Assembly (NCBI GenBank): GCA_021521415.1
Contig: JAIQDT010005776.1
Location: forward strand, 118,502 to 182,501
Direction of reading: 5' to 3'
Length of the DNA stretch: 64,000 nt
Source of the DNA: Bidens hawaiensis
Lineage: Eukaryota; Streptophyta; Magnoliopsida; Asterales; Asteraceae
Shown here one piece after another: positions 9,940-22,535 of this stretch. Under the pieces are notes generated by a model. That model did not search any database, had not been told where the DNA came from, and saw only the letters and a program-made list of their open reading frames with translations. How positions within the stretch are numbered: position 1 is the stretch's first letter; the number at the start of each line of letters is the position of its first letter. The translations under genes were made by a program, and so were the position numbers.

Positions 9940-12900
9940 AAATCAAACCTCAAAACAAAACATCTCCGATAGCTTAAAAATTAGCCTCAGGCTAAGTAGT
10001 CAAAATTACGGCCTATGGGCTTGAATGATTAGAGTAGCTATCGGTGGAAAAACAAAATCTTTGTTGGGTCACTTATAGGGAAACCCGCCACCACCAGACA
10101 CAACCGATGAAACATATGAACAATGGGAACAAGACGACTTAATCATGTTCTATTGGTTAATATTAAATATCGAACCTGCTCTTGCAAGCAACTTAACTGA
10201 GTTTCCGACATCCAAAACCTTATGGGATTATTTGGTGGTTACCTACAGTAGCTAGAAAGATAAATTGCAAACGTTTAAGGCGAATGGAATCAAGCAGAAT
10301 GGGTCACCACTAGAGGATTTTTTGATCGTTATGCAGGGTGTTTGGGGTGAAATTGAAAGGCGAGATCTGAATCATATGACCTACACAATTGACATTGAAA
10401 CCTACAACAATATCTGGTCAGAACAAAAAATCTTTCAGTTCCTCAATGGCCTTGACTGACTATATGATGCCATAAAAAGGGAAATCCTTCGATGGGACCC
10501 GCTACCCTCGGTTGAGGACGCTTACGCAACCGTTCGAATAGAGATGGCACATCAAGAAATACTAGGAAACCTCACAGATAGTGTCGTCTCAAAATGGGGT
10601 GGTGTAGGGCTTGGCTACCAACGGGGCTCATGATTCGGAAGGGCAAGGTTTAGGGTTCTTGTCAAATGGTCGGTCAGAGTTATAAGAGTACTAGTAGTTC
10701 ATCATCTCGGATTGATAAGTTTAAATTGAAATGCACTCATTATGGGATGTCGAAGCATACCAAAGACTGGTGTTTCAAACTCACCGGCTTCCCCGATTGG
10801 TGCAATGATGGCCATAAAAAGAACAATAAATAAGGGGAAACTCTGCTCCTGCAGTAGACAAACCAGCGGTAGCAGCACCGCCAACAACCGCGCTGCAGAA
10901 GGGAGGAATAGTGAATTTAATGGGATGGCGTCTGCTGGAGATGGAAGCGACGTTGATGTGATTTGTGACATGGATGGAGGTAACGGGTTTGAGAACTTTA
11001 TCTCAAACCCTTCTTTTTTTAACCCTATTTTTTTAAACCCTTCAATATTAAAAATGGTAAGTGACCCTAATAGATATGTTAAATATGATACTGATATATC
11101 TAATAACTCAAAAAGTATTGAGTTAAGTAACTCAAAAAGTAATGAGTTAAATTTTGATACTGGCCAACATATATCTTCTGTTTTGAAAAGTGGCGAACAT
11201 AACTCAAAAGTGATGATCAACATATATTTAATAACTCAAAACCTAATATAGTTTTACAAAATATAACTTCTCAAGACTATAACCAAAAGACTTTATAATG
11301 AATCCATAAAAAAATAATTTTTTTAAAAAATTCTATTTTCTACAAAACATGCCAAAAAAATTGTAATGAACCCATCATAGAAGAAAACAATCTTTTTACT
11401 CAAGCTAATATGGTCAAAAATTGTATACAAATAGATAAATCATGGATATTTGATTGCGGTGCTACCGACACTATGACTTTTGAATTATCATATATGATTT
11501 CAAAAGGCTTTTCAATATCCAGACCGAAAATTGACCACAATAAAACCGCAAATTGGGGAACAGTTCACGTAAAAGGTGGAGGAACTATTGAAATTTCCCT
11601 GACTTTAAAACTCTCAAATTGTCTTTATGCACCATATATTTTGTATATTTTAGGACATCAGGACGGGAGCGATTATTGGGCGTGACACTAAACGTCAAGG
11701 ATTGTATTATATGGATGAAGTGACTCAATACAGTACCGTGATGCTTGCTCATGGAACTACAGACAGAGAAGCTTGGTTATCACATAGAAGATTGGGACAT
11801 CCATATGTCATTTATATACATCTTTTGTTTTCAAAACTATTTCCTTTATATACAACGTAAAATTATGAAGCTTATGCTTTGGCTAAAAGTCGTAGACATA
11901 CATTTATTTCAAATAGCACAAAAATTATTTTACATTTTTCACTTATTCATTCAGATGTATGGGTCCAACTGAAGCAACATACTGGGGGAAACATTTTCGT
12001 GTTTTCGCTCTTTGTGTTGATGATTGTACTCGTATGACATGGATATATTTTCTAAAACATAAATCTAAAGTTTTTGATAAATTTATTAATTTTTATGCCA
12101 TGATACATACACAATTTAAAACCAACATCTAGGTTCATCGATCCGAAAATGAGGGAGAATTCGTTAACACCTCAACGACACAATTTTGTCAAGAAAAAGG
12201 AATAATTCACCATAAATCGTGTTCCCACACCCCGAACAAAACGGGACGGTCGAACGAAAAACTGCATTCTCTTAGAAATAACACGGGCATTCTAATTGAA
12301 TCTCAAACCCTTAAGTCTTTCTGGCCTAATGCTCTTGCCACTGCCACTTACCTTCTCAATTGGCTACCAACCAAAGCCCTTGACTTAAAAATCCCTCTTC
12401 AAACTCTTTTTGAATTTACCAAACTATCACACACGCTTATGTTACAACCACGAATATTTGGGTGCTCCATAGTTGTCCATATACCTAAAATAAACCGAAC
12501 CACGCTCGATCCTTGTGCAGAAAAATGTGTTATTGTGGGATATGGGGTTAACCAGAAAGGATATTGTTGCTATTGTCCAAAAAGACGTCATATGTACACT
12601 ACCATGAACTGTGACTTCCTTGAAACCGAATTTTCGTATACCTCCCAACACAATGGTCAGGGGAGAAGGAGGATCATGACACACTGAGTTGGCTAAAATG
12701 GGTTCCAAAATAGATTTCATCGTTAGAAGAAGCCAATCACAATACACAACCATCATCTGAAGTAGATCACGGTACCCAAGATGATTCACTGGTTTCACAA
12801 CAATCGGATAGACCAAAAATTAGTTTCCCAAACCAACTCCCAACCTGACGTCTGAGGTAAGTAATTCTCAAACACTTAAAGATATACAAAATGAAGAAAC

Positions 12901-13368
12901 TTATGATATTGATATTTCTAATAATTGTGAGATAGAAATAGAACAAACAGTGTAGGAGAAACAAGAACAAGAAACAACGCAAGAAGAAATAGCTGAAAGA
13001 TATGTTCTCACGCCAAGGGTAAACAAAGGAGTCTCAGCTAAACGGTACTCCAAAAAAAAAGACTAGGCCCTCTAAGTATCCCATAGCAAACATAGCTGAA
13101 AGGAACTTACCAAAGAAGCCAAAGCCTTTAGTTTTTCGCTATACGCTGAAAAAATTCTAGCCACAGTGTGACAAGCCCTTGACTCAAAAAATTTGAAAGA
13201 TGCTATGGATAAAGAGATGAAAGCGCTAATGAAGAATAACACATGAGGAAAATTTGATCTCCTACAAGAAAAAAATCTGGGGAGATGCATATGGGTATTT
13301 TCAATTGAACATAAACCCGATGGAACTATTGAAAGCTATAAAACAAGAATGGTAGCTAAAGGCTATAC
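9940..13368 (+). pseudogene. Degenerate Copia gag-pol
   Basis: Remains of a Ty1/copia polyprotein in many frames with numerous stops. In order: gag of the UBN2 type (about 10030-10560, with WEQDDLIMFYWL and GSPLEDFL), a zinc-finger-like C...H...C segment with HTKDWCFKL (10730-10790), protease with the changed active-site context FDCGATDTM (about 11450), integrase remnants (VHRSENEGEFVN near 12135, then SFWPNALATATYLLNW near 12318-12366), and the start of reverse transcriptase (YKTRMVAKGYTT near 13336-13371). It stops inside reverse transcriptase where a CACTA end begins. The gag start is not seen because the Gypsy LTR ends at 9939. Confidence 0.85.
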
Positions 13369-15120
13369 CACTACTAGAAAGATGAATTTTTAAAGCGGTT
13401 CAGATATTTTTTATAAAGCAATTTTATATACAAACCGATGCTAACTTTAAAAACATAATAATATAAATTAATAAAATAAAGAAATCCCTCTTTGTTGTGT
13501 ATGAACCGCTTCAAAGTATAAAAACAAAATAATAATATATTCAGTATATATAGAACCGCTCCAAAGTAGGTAAAAGCTCTAACACATTTCACCAAAAATA
13601 TGTTTTTATTTATCTTCGAAAAAAAGTGTGTATATTTACTAGATGAGTGCTCACATGACTCAACATCATTCTAACCTAAAATATGTTATGACATGATCCA
13701 TTTCTAACATCATTCTAACCTAAAATATGTTATGACATGATCCATTTCTAATTAAACCCGTACCGACCAAAAACAAATTAACCTTTTTTTGTATTGACTC
13801 TTTCATACACTAATCCGGTCTTACACATGACCCAAGCTTGATCGACTCGACTTGTTGTCAGTCCAAACTGGTAATCGCATAATATGTTATTTTTTATAAT
13901 TAAGAAAGTATGTCAATAACAAACTCATATAGAATAACCCTTCAGAGTGTTTATACTCGTTCAAAATTTATCCGATATAGATAAATTTTGAATTGTTCCC
14001 TTTTTGGGACTACCTTTTGAATATTATATCTCGTTTAGGATGTGCGTATATTTTAACGGGTTGACATTAAGAAAAAATTCGGTAACGATTTCCTACTACT
14101 ATTTTGAGTTTGTGGTTTGTACGCATGCTTGGGGAGTTAAGGGGAAATACTACCAAATGTTTTATTAAATTGTCAAACCGTTAAAATTTATACATGCAAT
14201 ATATAATATTCAAAAAGTGGGTTAGGATCCGCTTCCTTAGAGCACCAATTTACATCATTTACATATATTTATTTGTGTTTTTTTTCAGGTGGATCATAAA
14301 GACTTAATATCTACCGACAAAGCATATATAAGTGGTGTTAAAGGTTTGCTTAAGGCTGCTAAATATAATCAAGTGAAAGTTGGAGGTAAAATAATTTTGG
14401 TGTCCTTGTAGGAGTTGTGAAAATAACGAAAGATATGATAACATAAATGAAATAGAGTATCAATTGATAACTCGTGGTTTTAAGCTAATATACTTGTTGG
14501 TCAATGCATGTTGACTCACTTGCTGATCGTGGCACATCGTCAAATAAGGGCAATGATGATAAACACAGACGATGGTGATTTAAATAACGATGTGAAGAAT
14601 TGACTAAATTGTGGTGGTATTTACCAATTATACAGAGACTAAAACGATTATTTGCAAATGAGAAAGATATGATTTGGAATTCAGATGATTGTTTAAATAA
14701 TGGAAAATTAAGACATGTTGCGGATTCACCTTAATGGAAAAATATTGATAACATGTATCCAGAATTTCGCAACAAGTTTCGAAACATACGGTTTGGACTC
14801 AACTCAAACACAATTAACCCAGTCGGAACCATGATGGGCCTTCATAGTACGTGGTCTGTTCTTCTATGCACTACAATATTCCACCATGGTTATGCATGAA
14901 ACAAAAATACATAATGTTGTCGTTATTGATTCAGGGTCCAAAACAACATGGTATTGACATTGACGTGTGCTTGTCTCTGTTGATTGATGACTTAAAAAAT
15001 CTGTAGGGTACAGGTTTAGAGATAAAATAGAGTCTTTGTCTAAATATATGTGTTGATAAAGGGCATATATGTTGTTTCTAAAAAGGAGAGCTTTATGTTA
15101 AGAGCCATTTGCAACATAAG
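13369..15120 (+). mobile_element. Decayed CACTA (En/Spm) transposon, 5' part
   Basis: Begins with the CACTA-type terminus CACTACTAGAAA at 13369, preceded by TAC as possible 3-bp target site. Subterminal motifs follow in both orientations: AAAGCGGTTC near 13392, and GAACCGCTTCAAAG near 13504 and again, as GAACCGCTCCAAAG, near 13552. Subterminal repeats like these are typical of CACTA elements. A TNP2-like transposase remnant lies at 14289-15005. I could not find the matching 3' terminus (TTTCTAGTAGTG), so the element is truncated or rearranged. Confidence 0.75.
14289..15005 (+). pseudogene. TNP2-like CACTA transposase remnant
   Basis: A CAG acceptor at 14286-14288 precedes a segment like the TNP2 N-terminus. 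It includes a C-x2-C pair and YQLITRGFKLIY (about 14410-14505), matching the zinc-ribbon region before the catalytic domain. From 14600 the sequence reads WWYLPIIQRLKRLFANEKDM, then GKLRHVADSP, then PEFRNKFRNIRFGLNSNTINP, close to the conserved TNP2 core. Stops and frame changes end it near 15005, before the rest of the catalytic region. Confidence 0.8.
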
Positions 15121-15445
15121 CAGAGGCGGAACCACAAGGGGGTCAGGAGTGTCCGTTGACCCTTCGGCTGGCCGGAATTTGTATTTACAGGGTTACCGAG
15201 ATCGACATGTTATTTAGTTGTTTAACCCTTCTGAAAAATTTCTCTGTGATTGGAGAAGACGAGCTCCGGTTATGTCTCTTTGGTGAGGGAGAAGAAGATG
15301 AACGCTTTTTAGCTTTTACAATTATTTTATATGAAGTGGGCTATAGCCACTCAATGTCTATAACCTTTATATTTGCTGCACACACTATTTATGACCCTTA
15401 TAGTTATGAAAATGTCAAATTTATTTTATATTTCTTTTAAGAAAT
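15121..15445. mobile_element. hAT-like element end, partner not found
   Basis: GCAGAGGCGGAACCACAAGG at 15121-15140 resembles a plant hAT terminus and resembles the end seen at 7467. The downstream GTCAGGAGTGTCCGTTGACC and an open frame of 94 codons (15156-15440) carry no transposase motif I recognise. No inverted partner end or 8-bp duplication was found, so the right boundary is arbitrary. Confidence 0.4.
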
Positions 15446-16634
15446 TGAATAAATTAAATGTTTAATTTTTACTAAAGATTACTATTAGTTATGGTCTTTT
15501 ACTTAACTCTTATCTATATTACATATAAAACATTTTAGATGGAAACAATGGTAATTACACTATTCTTAGACGCCGCTAACATTAACATAGGAGACGTCGC
15601 TAAATTGATTTCCGGCCAGATTAGTCTTCAATTGCAATTAATACTATAGTGTAATCCTAATAAAATCCTTTCAGTTCAAATTCGTTTTAGTTCTCAGTTT
15701 CTAACTTGTTTAAACACAGGGACACGAAATCCCGACTGTTCCATTCAATTAAATATAGGTACGATATCACTCAAATTTCTTGATTTTGATTGCACTTATG
15801 GCTCCTCAATTCACCCTATGTACTGTTTGTGTGCTAGGCCAGTTAATCGGTGCATTGTAGGTTTGTTTGAATCTTTGTGAAGCGATTGTGTGGGTCGATC
15901 ATACTCAATCACTCTCGGGTTAGCCTCTCGTAGCTTATGATTTCGGATGTGAGATTAATTTTTGTATGTTTTCATCTATTGATTTTGATTTTATAGGGCT
16001 TATCATTGGTCTAAAGTTGGATTATTAGTCAGAATTATATAAAGTTAATTGGTTCAGATAGCATTGTTTAAGCTATTTTAGGAAATCTGCACCACTTTCA
16101 ATCAAAGAGAGTCGTCCCGAGGTGACTTCTCTCTGGAAAATGGTCAACGAGAGGATCATTACAGTAGCTTTCAGTTTACGCAGTCACTTGGTTCTTCCAA
16201 ATGGAGAATCGTTAGTTACATAAATGGTTCATTTGAGTCTATTTGAGAAAATATTTTTTTAAATACTCTGATCATTTTGAGAAAAATAATTGTTAACATG
16301 CATCTCATCATTATGAGAAGAATGATTGTTACTTGATTAAGCTTTATAACACACACTGTGAGTAGAACATGATCTACAGAATACAGGTTAAAAGTAATTG
16401 TTACTTGATTAAGCTTTTTAAACGTACGGGCAATGGGTGGTATTTGTCAAACTGCAGATTTCAGGTCAAAACAGTAAATTGATTCCAGTAGCAGTTTGGT
16501 TAAGATGATACAACACCAAGATCTGGCGTTGAAGTTCTTCAAGTTAGTTTTTATACTTATTAACCATTAAAACAACTAAATCTTTATTAATTAACTTTTG
16601 TATTGTTTGGGAGAAGTATGAAGCAACAGGTGCT
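15446..16634. other. Intergenic AT-rich sequence, interrupted by the young Copia
   Basis: No supported gene. The sequence is AT-rich with short open stretches. Its right edge carries GTGCT at 16630-16634, the target site of the Copia element, and the same host sequence resumes at 25226 on the far side. Confidence 0.4.
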
Positions 16635-17634
16635 TGTTGGGTTTCTATGGATATTTTAAACTTAGTTAACCATTTAACTAGTCACAATTAAGGCGGAAGC
16701 GTGATATTTACAAACTAAACATATCTATCCATATGTATATATATGTATATATTACAAGTTTATAGGAAATGTGTACATGAACAACCTAATTTATTCATGT
16801 TATAAGATTACCAATAATCTATTTATTAGAAACCCGAAGCAAGGATCAAATGATACGGAAAAGCTAAACTATCAAAGCTATAAACACTTACATTCTTAAC
16901 CTTTTAAGAGTGTAGTTGATGTTGAAGAAGATGATGATGTTGATGCTAGACTTTCAAAGGAAAATCCTCAAACGGAATGTACCCCGAGCCTCCAACACAC
17001 ACCGAGCTATGTTAGGAAGCTTGAACACGAAAAACCGAGACCCGAGCCTTCCTTTTTCTTTGGCCGTAAGTAGTAAACAAGAAGGAAAGAAAGACTTGTT
17101 CAATTTTTGTTACTTGAAAGTTTATATAATAATGATCAAATCCTTTTAAAACCATCATATCTTTGTGTTAGGTTTTAGTCAAGTAGAATACACTCAACAT
17201 TCACCAAATCCTTGACAAAAATTTGACCATAACTTTGGGGTGTGGGGCCCACCCAAAACCGGCCCCAAATAAAATTATTTATTTTTTTTTTTTTTTTATT
17301 TTATTTTATTTATTTTATAAAGTATAAAATAAATATATAAACACCCCATCTTTTATAAACCATTTTACAAAAGAACATATAGTTAAATAATCATTCCAAT
17401 AATAATTATTTGAATAAATAAATTAACCAATTAATTTATTTAACACTTTCAAGTAAGTATTCAGAAACCCGATTTTCTGAATGTATCGTGTTCTGTATTT
17501 GTCTCATAGATCTTATCTTAACAAATACACAATTGGTGTGTGTCTAACTCGTTATTGGGTATGACCCGACTTGGATCAAACACGACTAGTCACATTAACC
17601 TAATTATGTGTCTCGGGCATACGATATTCCAACA
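16635..17634 (-). repeat. Copia 3' LTR
   Basis: Starts TGTTGGGTTTCT and ends ATTCCAACA on the plus strand. Nearly identical to 24228-25225. An identical 77-codon frame is present in both LTRs but looks non-coding. Confidence 0.93.
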
Positions 17635-17645
17635 ATCTCCCACTT
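17635..17645 (-). other. Copia polypurine tract
   Basis: The minus strand reads AAGTGGGAGAT immediately before the LTR. The same tract occurs at the Copia 3' end at 304-314. Confidence 0.8.
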
Positions 17646-18415
17646 GCACGAGACTCATAGGAAGTTAATGCTAATGGTGAATACCGCCTAACAACAGGTC
17701 ACCACCCCTAGTGTGTTTGACTAAGTGCCATTCAATAACATCATCCCCTTCAAGTCCATACTTGATATGATATAGGTAAGTCTTATCATTACATCCCTTT
17801 GTTGCTAGATGTCCTGTCAAATCGAAGAGACACAGATTGATCATTCTCTCAATGATTTAACTTAACAGGCCTTAGACATCTAAACTCTCAACACATAAGA
17901 GGAACAAATCCCATCTTGACTGCATACATCCTTGTTGACATCTCTTATGATATCTGAGCTCTTTCTTTTACGTCATCGTGTTACCGAAATAACAAAGAAG
18001 AGAGTCAAGTTATCAGACTTGATGAAAAACCAGATCCAATATACATCTCAGGTCAAAGGACACAATGATACTCGCCTTTACTCAAGGATTACTTATGATC
18101 AGTTGCACTAACTCCATGCAGTGATCCTTGAGAGCGGATCATGTCCAATATTTGTATCCCACAAATATCTATGAACCTTGGTGGCAAACCTATGCCCTAT
18201 ATTCATCACATGAATATCAACCAATCCGGGTTCATAATAGTCTTACCTTCATACTTGTTCCCACAAGTATGATCGACTACGGACATTTAGAACAACATAA
18301 GTCATTCATGGATTAAACATGCAAATATAGAACATAACCCATTGAAAAATTAAAACATAATTAATTATCATAAGATACCCATTACATTTGTTCTTATACA
18401 AACACTAAACACAGA

Positions 18416-18940
18416 TTAAATCCACTCACTAGAATACCGAAGTCCTAATGCACAAACATGACCCTCATGCTTTGGCCTATCGAGGAGCTTCGTGAGTGGG
18501 TCCGCAATATTTTGATCGGTATGAACTTTATGAATACATATCTTTCCTTTTTCAACTTCATCCCTTATGTAGTTGAATCTACGCTCAATGTGCCTCGTTT
18601 TCTGATGAGCACGAGGCTCCTTGATCTGTGCAATAGCACCCTCATTGTCACAGAATATTTCTAGGGGCTCCTGAATGGTAGAGATAATCCCTAGATCCAT
18701 GATGAACTTTTTCATCCATGCAGCCTCTTGGGCTGCCATTGAAGCGGCGATGTACTTAGATTCTGTAGTGGATAACGCGACAACATCCTGCTTCGAACTC
18801 TTCCAAGAGACAGCGCCTCCATTCAAAATGAAGACATATCCCGACTGTGACCGAGAATCATCTCGGTCAGTTTGGAAACTCGCATCCACGTAACCCTTTA
18901 CGACGAGTTCCTCCTCACCAGACCCATATATTAAAAACAT
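18416..18940 (-). pseudogene. Copia pol C-terminus (RNase H), frameshifted from gag-pol
   Basis: The end of the Copia polyprotein, a Ty1-type RNase H that removes the RNA strand during reverse transcription. Visible features are the first acidic residue in GYVDASFQTD, the ALSTTESKYIAASMAAQEAAW helix and the DNEGAIAQIK segment, then HQKTRHIERRFNYIRDEVEKG near the end. It continues the 18931-22455 frame but is offset by one base. The lost base appears to be one A of a short A run near 18935-18945. The ATG at 18940 is probably just an internal methionine. Confidence 0.85.
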
Positions 18941-21900
18941 ATCTTAGTCCTTCTAAGATATTTTAATATATTCTTGACAGCCATCCAATGACTGTCACCT
19001 GGGTTGTGCTGGTATCTACTCGTTATGCTTAAAGCATACGAGACGTCCGGTCTAGTGCACATCATTGCATACATAATAGATCCTATTGCCGAAGCATAAG
19101 GAACATGCTTCATCCTATCCTGCTCTTCCTTAGAGCTAGGACTTTGGGATGAGCTTAACACGGTTCCTCTAGGAATAGGTACCAAACCTTTCTTAGAGTT
19201 TTCCATCCTGAATCTTTTCAGGATTTTATCAATGTATGCACTTTGATTGAGTCCGATCAATTTCCTTTGTCTATCCCTATAGACCTTTATTCCCAAGATA
19301 TATGTCGCTTCTCCAAGATCCTTAATTGAGAAACGACTACTTAACCACGCTTTAACGTTTTCCATACTTGGTATATCATTTCCAAATAAAAGTATATCAT
19401 CGACATACAAAATAAGGAACATGATTATACTCCCACTAGCCCATTTATACACACACGCCTCATCACCGTTTTGGACAAAACCAAACGCTTTGATTTCTTC
19501 ATTAAAACGATGATTCCACATCCGTGATGCTTGTTTCAACCCGTAGATTGATTTCCTTAACTTACAAACTTTATCAGGATTAGATGGATCGACAAAACCT
19601 TCAGGCTGAACCATATGGACATCTTCCTCAAGATATCCATTAAGAAAAGCGGTCTTGACATCCATTTGCCATATCTCATAATCAAAATGAGCTGCAATGG
19701 CAAATAATATCCTGATCGACTTAAGCATCGCGACCGGCGAGAAGGTTTCATCATAATCAATCCCTTGAGTTTGCGTGAAACCTTTTGCTACAAGTCGTGC
19801 TTTGTAAGTATCTAAATTTCCATGCATATCGGTCTTCCTTTTGAAGACCCACTTACATCCAACCATTTTGGAGTTAAGTGGACGATCAACCAATTCCCAA
19901 ACTTGGTTATCGTGCATGGATTGCATCTCGGCGCTCATGGCTTCAAGCCACTTGTCACAATCAGGTTGTGACATAGCATCTTTGTAGGAGATCGGTTCAT
20001 CCGAATCGACCAAGTAACAATCATCCACAAGAAATCCATATTTCTTGGGAGGTCGACTAATCCTATTAGATCTGCGAGCAACGTGTGTATGATCAACCAT
20101 TTGATCATCTTCAACATCCTCGTGCTGAAAGCTAGTATCGACCAACTGTGTATCATCCAGTGATTCTTGAACCTCTTCAAGTTCCACTCTTTTCTCACTA
20201 GGTCCTTCCATAAGGAACCTAGTTTCTAAGAAGTATCCTTTGCGTGAAATAAACACCTTTTGTTCACTAGGATCATAGAATATATATCCTATATCATTCT
20301 TTGGGTATCCTATGAAGATACACATGATGGATCGAGCCTCAAGCTTATTTGGGGTGTCACGTTTAACATAAACTATGCATCCCCATACCCTTAAATATGA
20401 AAAGGATGGAACCTTTCCATGCCACACTTCATAGGGTATTCGATCCACCTTTTTGGTCGGGGCCATATTCAAAATACGAGCCGCTGTAAGTAGCGCATAT
20501 CCCCAAAATGACGGTGGTAGCGAGCTTCGTGCCATCATTGATCGAACCATGTCCAACAGTGTTCGATTCCTCCTCTCGGATACTCCGTTATGTTGAGGAG
20601 TACCAGGAGGAGTGAGCTGTGAAATAATTCCACAATCTCTAAGATGACTTTGAAAAGCATCACTTAGGTATTCGCCTCCTCTATCGGAGCGGAGTACCTT
20701 GATTGTTCGGTCGAGCTGATTTTGTACTTCCTTTTGAAATTCCTTGAACATTTCAAAGGCTTCATGTTTGTGTTTCATTAGATACACATACCCATATCGA
20801 CTAAAATCGTCGGTAAAGGTAATGAAGTACCTTTCACTATTCCTACTAGTGGGCTTGAGAGGTCCGCATACATCCGTATGTATGATACCTAACAAGTCTT
20901 TAGCCCTTTCATTTGTACCTTTAAAAGGTTCTTTGGTCATCTTGCCTTGAATACAAGATTCACACTCATCAAACGAACCTAACTCATTTGTTTTCAAAAG
21001 ACCATTCTTTTGGAGAGTATTTATACGATTCTTGTTTATGTGTCCAAGACGACAATGCCAAATGTAGGAATCACTCAAATCCTTTTTGAGTCTTTTAGTG
21101 GAAGTTTGATATAATGAGCTATTTAAGGTATTGTCATGAACCAATTCATAAATACCGTTGTTTGGTACAGCTTTAAAATAAAAGATACCATTAGATGATA
21201 CATGCATTTCTGATTTTACAAATTTAAAGTCAAAGTTACATTGTCTAAGAAGGTGCACAGAAATAATGTTCCTAGTCAAACTAGGAGCATACAAAACATT
21301 TCTCAAAACAACTTCCAAACCACTTGGAAGCGATAAAGTGAAGTCTCCTCTAGCGACCACGTGCACCCTTGCACCGTTGCCCATGAAAAGACTCACTTCG
21401 CCCTTCTTTAAGTCTTCATTCCTTTTGAACCCCTGCAACCAATTGCAAATATGAGTTCCACATCCGGTATCCAATACCCATGTGTTAGAAGAAATAAGAT
21501 TTAGCTCAATATTAATCATAAAGACATTACCCGAGGTATGCCCCGCATTCCTCTTGTCTCTTAGCTCCTTTAGGTAGACCGGGCAATTGCGTTTCCAATG
21601 TCCGGTCTCACCACAACCAAAACAAGGATCATCCTTATGACCCCTCGGTTCCACAACCTTTTGTTTCTTTGCCATAACCGGTGATTTGCCCTTACCTTTA
21701 AGATGCATAGGAGGACCCTTTCTTTTTGCTATCTTAGCCTTAGGATTGGGTTGAGATCGATTCTTGGATCTACCTTCATTGATCGCAAACACGGGTAAAA
21801 CCCTTTTACCCATGCTCGCCTCGGCTGTTTTAAGCATTGAGTGAAGTTCTCCAATGTTTTTGTCCCACCCGTTCATGTTATAATTTAACACGAAAGTGTC

Positions 21901-22455
21901 GAACCTTTTCGACAAAGAGTTAAGGATCAAATCCGTTGCTAACTCTTTTGAGATGGGACAATTGAGCTTGGCGAGGCGATCAATGTAACTTTTCATCTTA
22001 AGCACATAAGTTGAAACTGGTTGATTATCATCCATTCTACATGCATGCAAGGCTCGAACCGTTTCGAACCTTTCAACCCTCGACTGCTTAAGGAACATTT
22101 CCTTAAGTTGAGTAATCATGTCGTACGCATTATGGTTTTCGAAATCCTTTTGGATTTCGGGAACCATAGTCGCCAACATGAGGCATGACACTTGAATGGA
22201 ATCTTCCGTGTGTTGGACCCAATTCATATATTCGACCTCACTTCCCTCTTCCGGTTCATTGGGGATAGGTGTTTCCAAAACATGATATAATTTTTCTTGT
22301 TTTAGAACAATCCTTAAATTTCGGAACCAATCCGAAAAGTTATTGTGGTTAAGACGGTCTTTAGCGAGAATAGATCGGAGAGATACGTTTTGGACGTTAG
22401 GGATTATATTGTCGTCGACGTGTGCGGCCATCTGCAGAATTTTAATTAAGTTCAT
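18931..22455 (-). CDS. Copia gag-pol polyprotein (frameshifted before RNase H)
   Basis: A 1,174-codon frame that would make the particle protein and replication enzymes. Domains: UBN2-type gag (about 30-215), zinc knuckle with C278, C281, H286 and C291, protease with DTG at 329-331, the pre-integrase HHCC region (H467, H472, C498, C501), integrase with D528, D591 and E627 (35 residues between the last two), and reverse transcriptase with MDVKTAFLNG (931-940) and YVDD (1017-1020). The methionine at 22455 is the first in frame, but the one at residue 9 (MAAHVDDN) fits Copia starts better. The frame ends early at 18931 after RNase H has barely begun. Apart from that shift no stop interrupts the domains. 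Confidence 0.95.
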   Translation of the reverse strand: MNLIKILQMAAHVDDNIIPNVQNVSLRSILAKDRLNHNNFSDWFRNLRIVLKQEKLYHVLETPIPNEPEEGSEVEYMNWVQHTEDSIQVSCLMLATMVPEIQKDFENHNAYDMITQLKEMFLKQSRVERFETVRALHACRMDDNQPVSTYVLKMKSYIDRLAKLNCPISKELATDLILNSLSKRFDTFVLNYNMNGWDKNIGELHSMLKTAEASMGKRVLPVFAINEGRSKNRSQPNPKAKIAKRKGPPMHLKGKGKSPVMAKKQKVVEPRGHKDDPCFGCGETGHWKRNCPVYLKELRDKRNAGHTSGNVFMINIELNLISSNTWVLDTGCGTHICNWLQGFKRNEDLKKGEVSLFMGNGARVHVVARGDFTLSLPSGLEVVLRNVLYAPSLTRNIISVHLLRQCNFDFKFVKSEMHVSSNGIFYFKAVPNNGIYELVHDNTLNSSLYQTSTKRLKKDLSDSYIWHCRLGHINKNRINTLQKNGLLKTNELGSFDECESCIQGKMTKEPFKGTNERAKDLLGIIHTDVCGPLKPTSRNSERYFITFTDDFSRYGYVYLMKHKHEAFEMFKEFQKEVQNQLDRTIKVLRSDRGGEYLSDAFQSHLRDCGIISQLTPPGTPQHNGVSERRNRTLLDMVRSMMARSSLPPSFWGYALLTAARILNMAPTKKVDRIPYEVWHGKVPSFSYLRVWGCIVYVKRDTPNKLEARSIMCIFIGYPKNDIGYIFYDPSEQKVFISRKGYFLETRFLMEGPSEKRVELEEVQESLDDTQLVDTSFQHEDVEDDQMVDHTHVARRSNRISRPPKKYGFLVDDCYLVDSDEPISYKDAMSQPDCDKWLEAMSAEMQSMHDNQVWELVDRPLNSKMVGCKWVFKRKTDMHGNLDTYKARLVAKGFTQTQGIDYDETFSPVAMLKSIRILFAIAAHFDYEIWQMDVKTAFLNGYLEEDVHMVQPEGFVDPSNPDKVCKLRKSIYGLKQASRMWNHRFNEEIKAFGFVQNGDEACVYKWASGSIIMFLILYVDDILLFGNDIPSMENVKAWLSSRFSIKDLGEATYILGIKVYRDRQRKLIGLNQSAYIDKILKRFRMENSKKGLVPIPRGTVLSSSQSPSSKEEQDRMKHVPYASAIGSIMYAMMCTRPDVSYALSITSRYQHNPGDSHWMAVKNILKYLRRTKICF

Positions 22456-22535
22456 TTTAGTGTTTTACCTTTTTAATTATTAATACCCTTTTATATATAC
22501 CAAATATAATTAATAATTAAAATCTAGAATCCAAC

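Noticed and set aside
10702..11251. Opposing ~170-codon frames on both strands
   Set aside because: They overlie the decayed Copia gag/protease spacer; neither has a recognised motif of its own.
16916..17149. 77-codon frame, repeated identically at 24509-24742
   Set aside because: Both copies lie in LTRs, so the identity reflects LTR duplication; no domain or codon signal.
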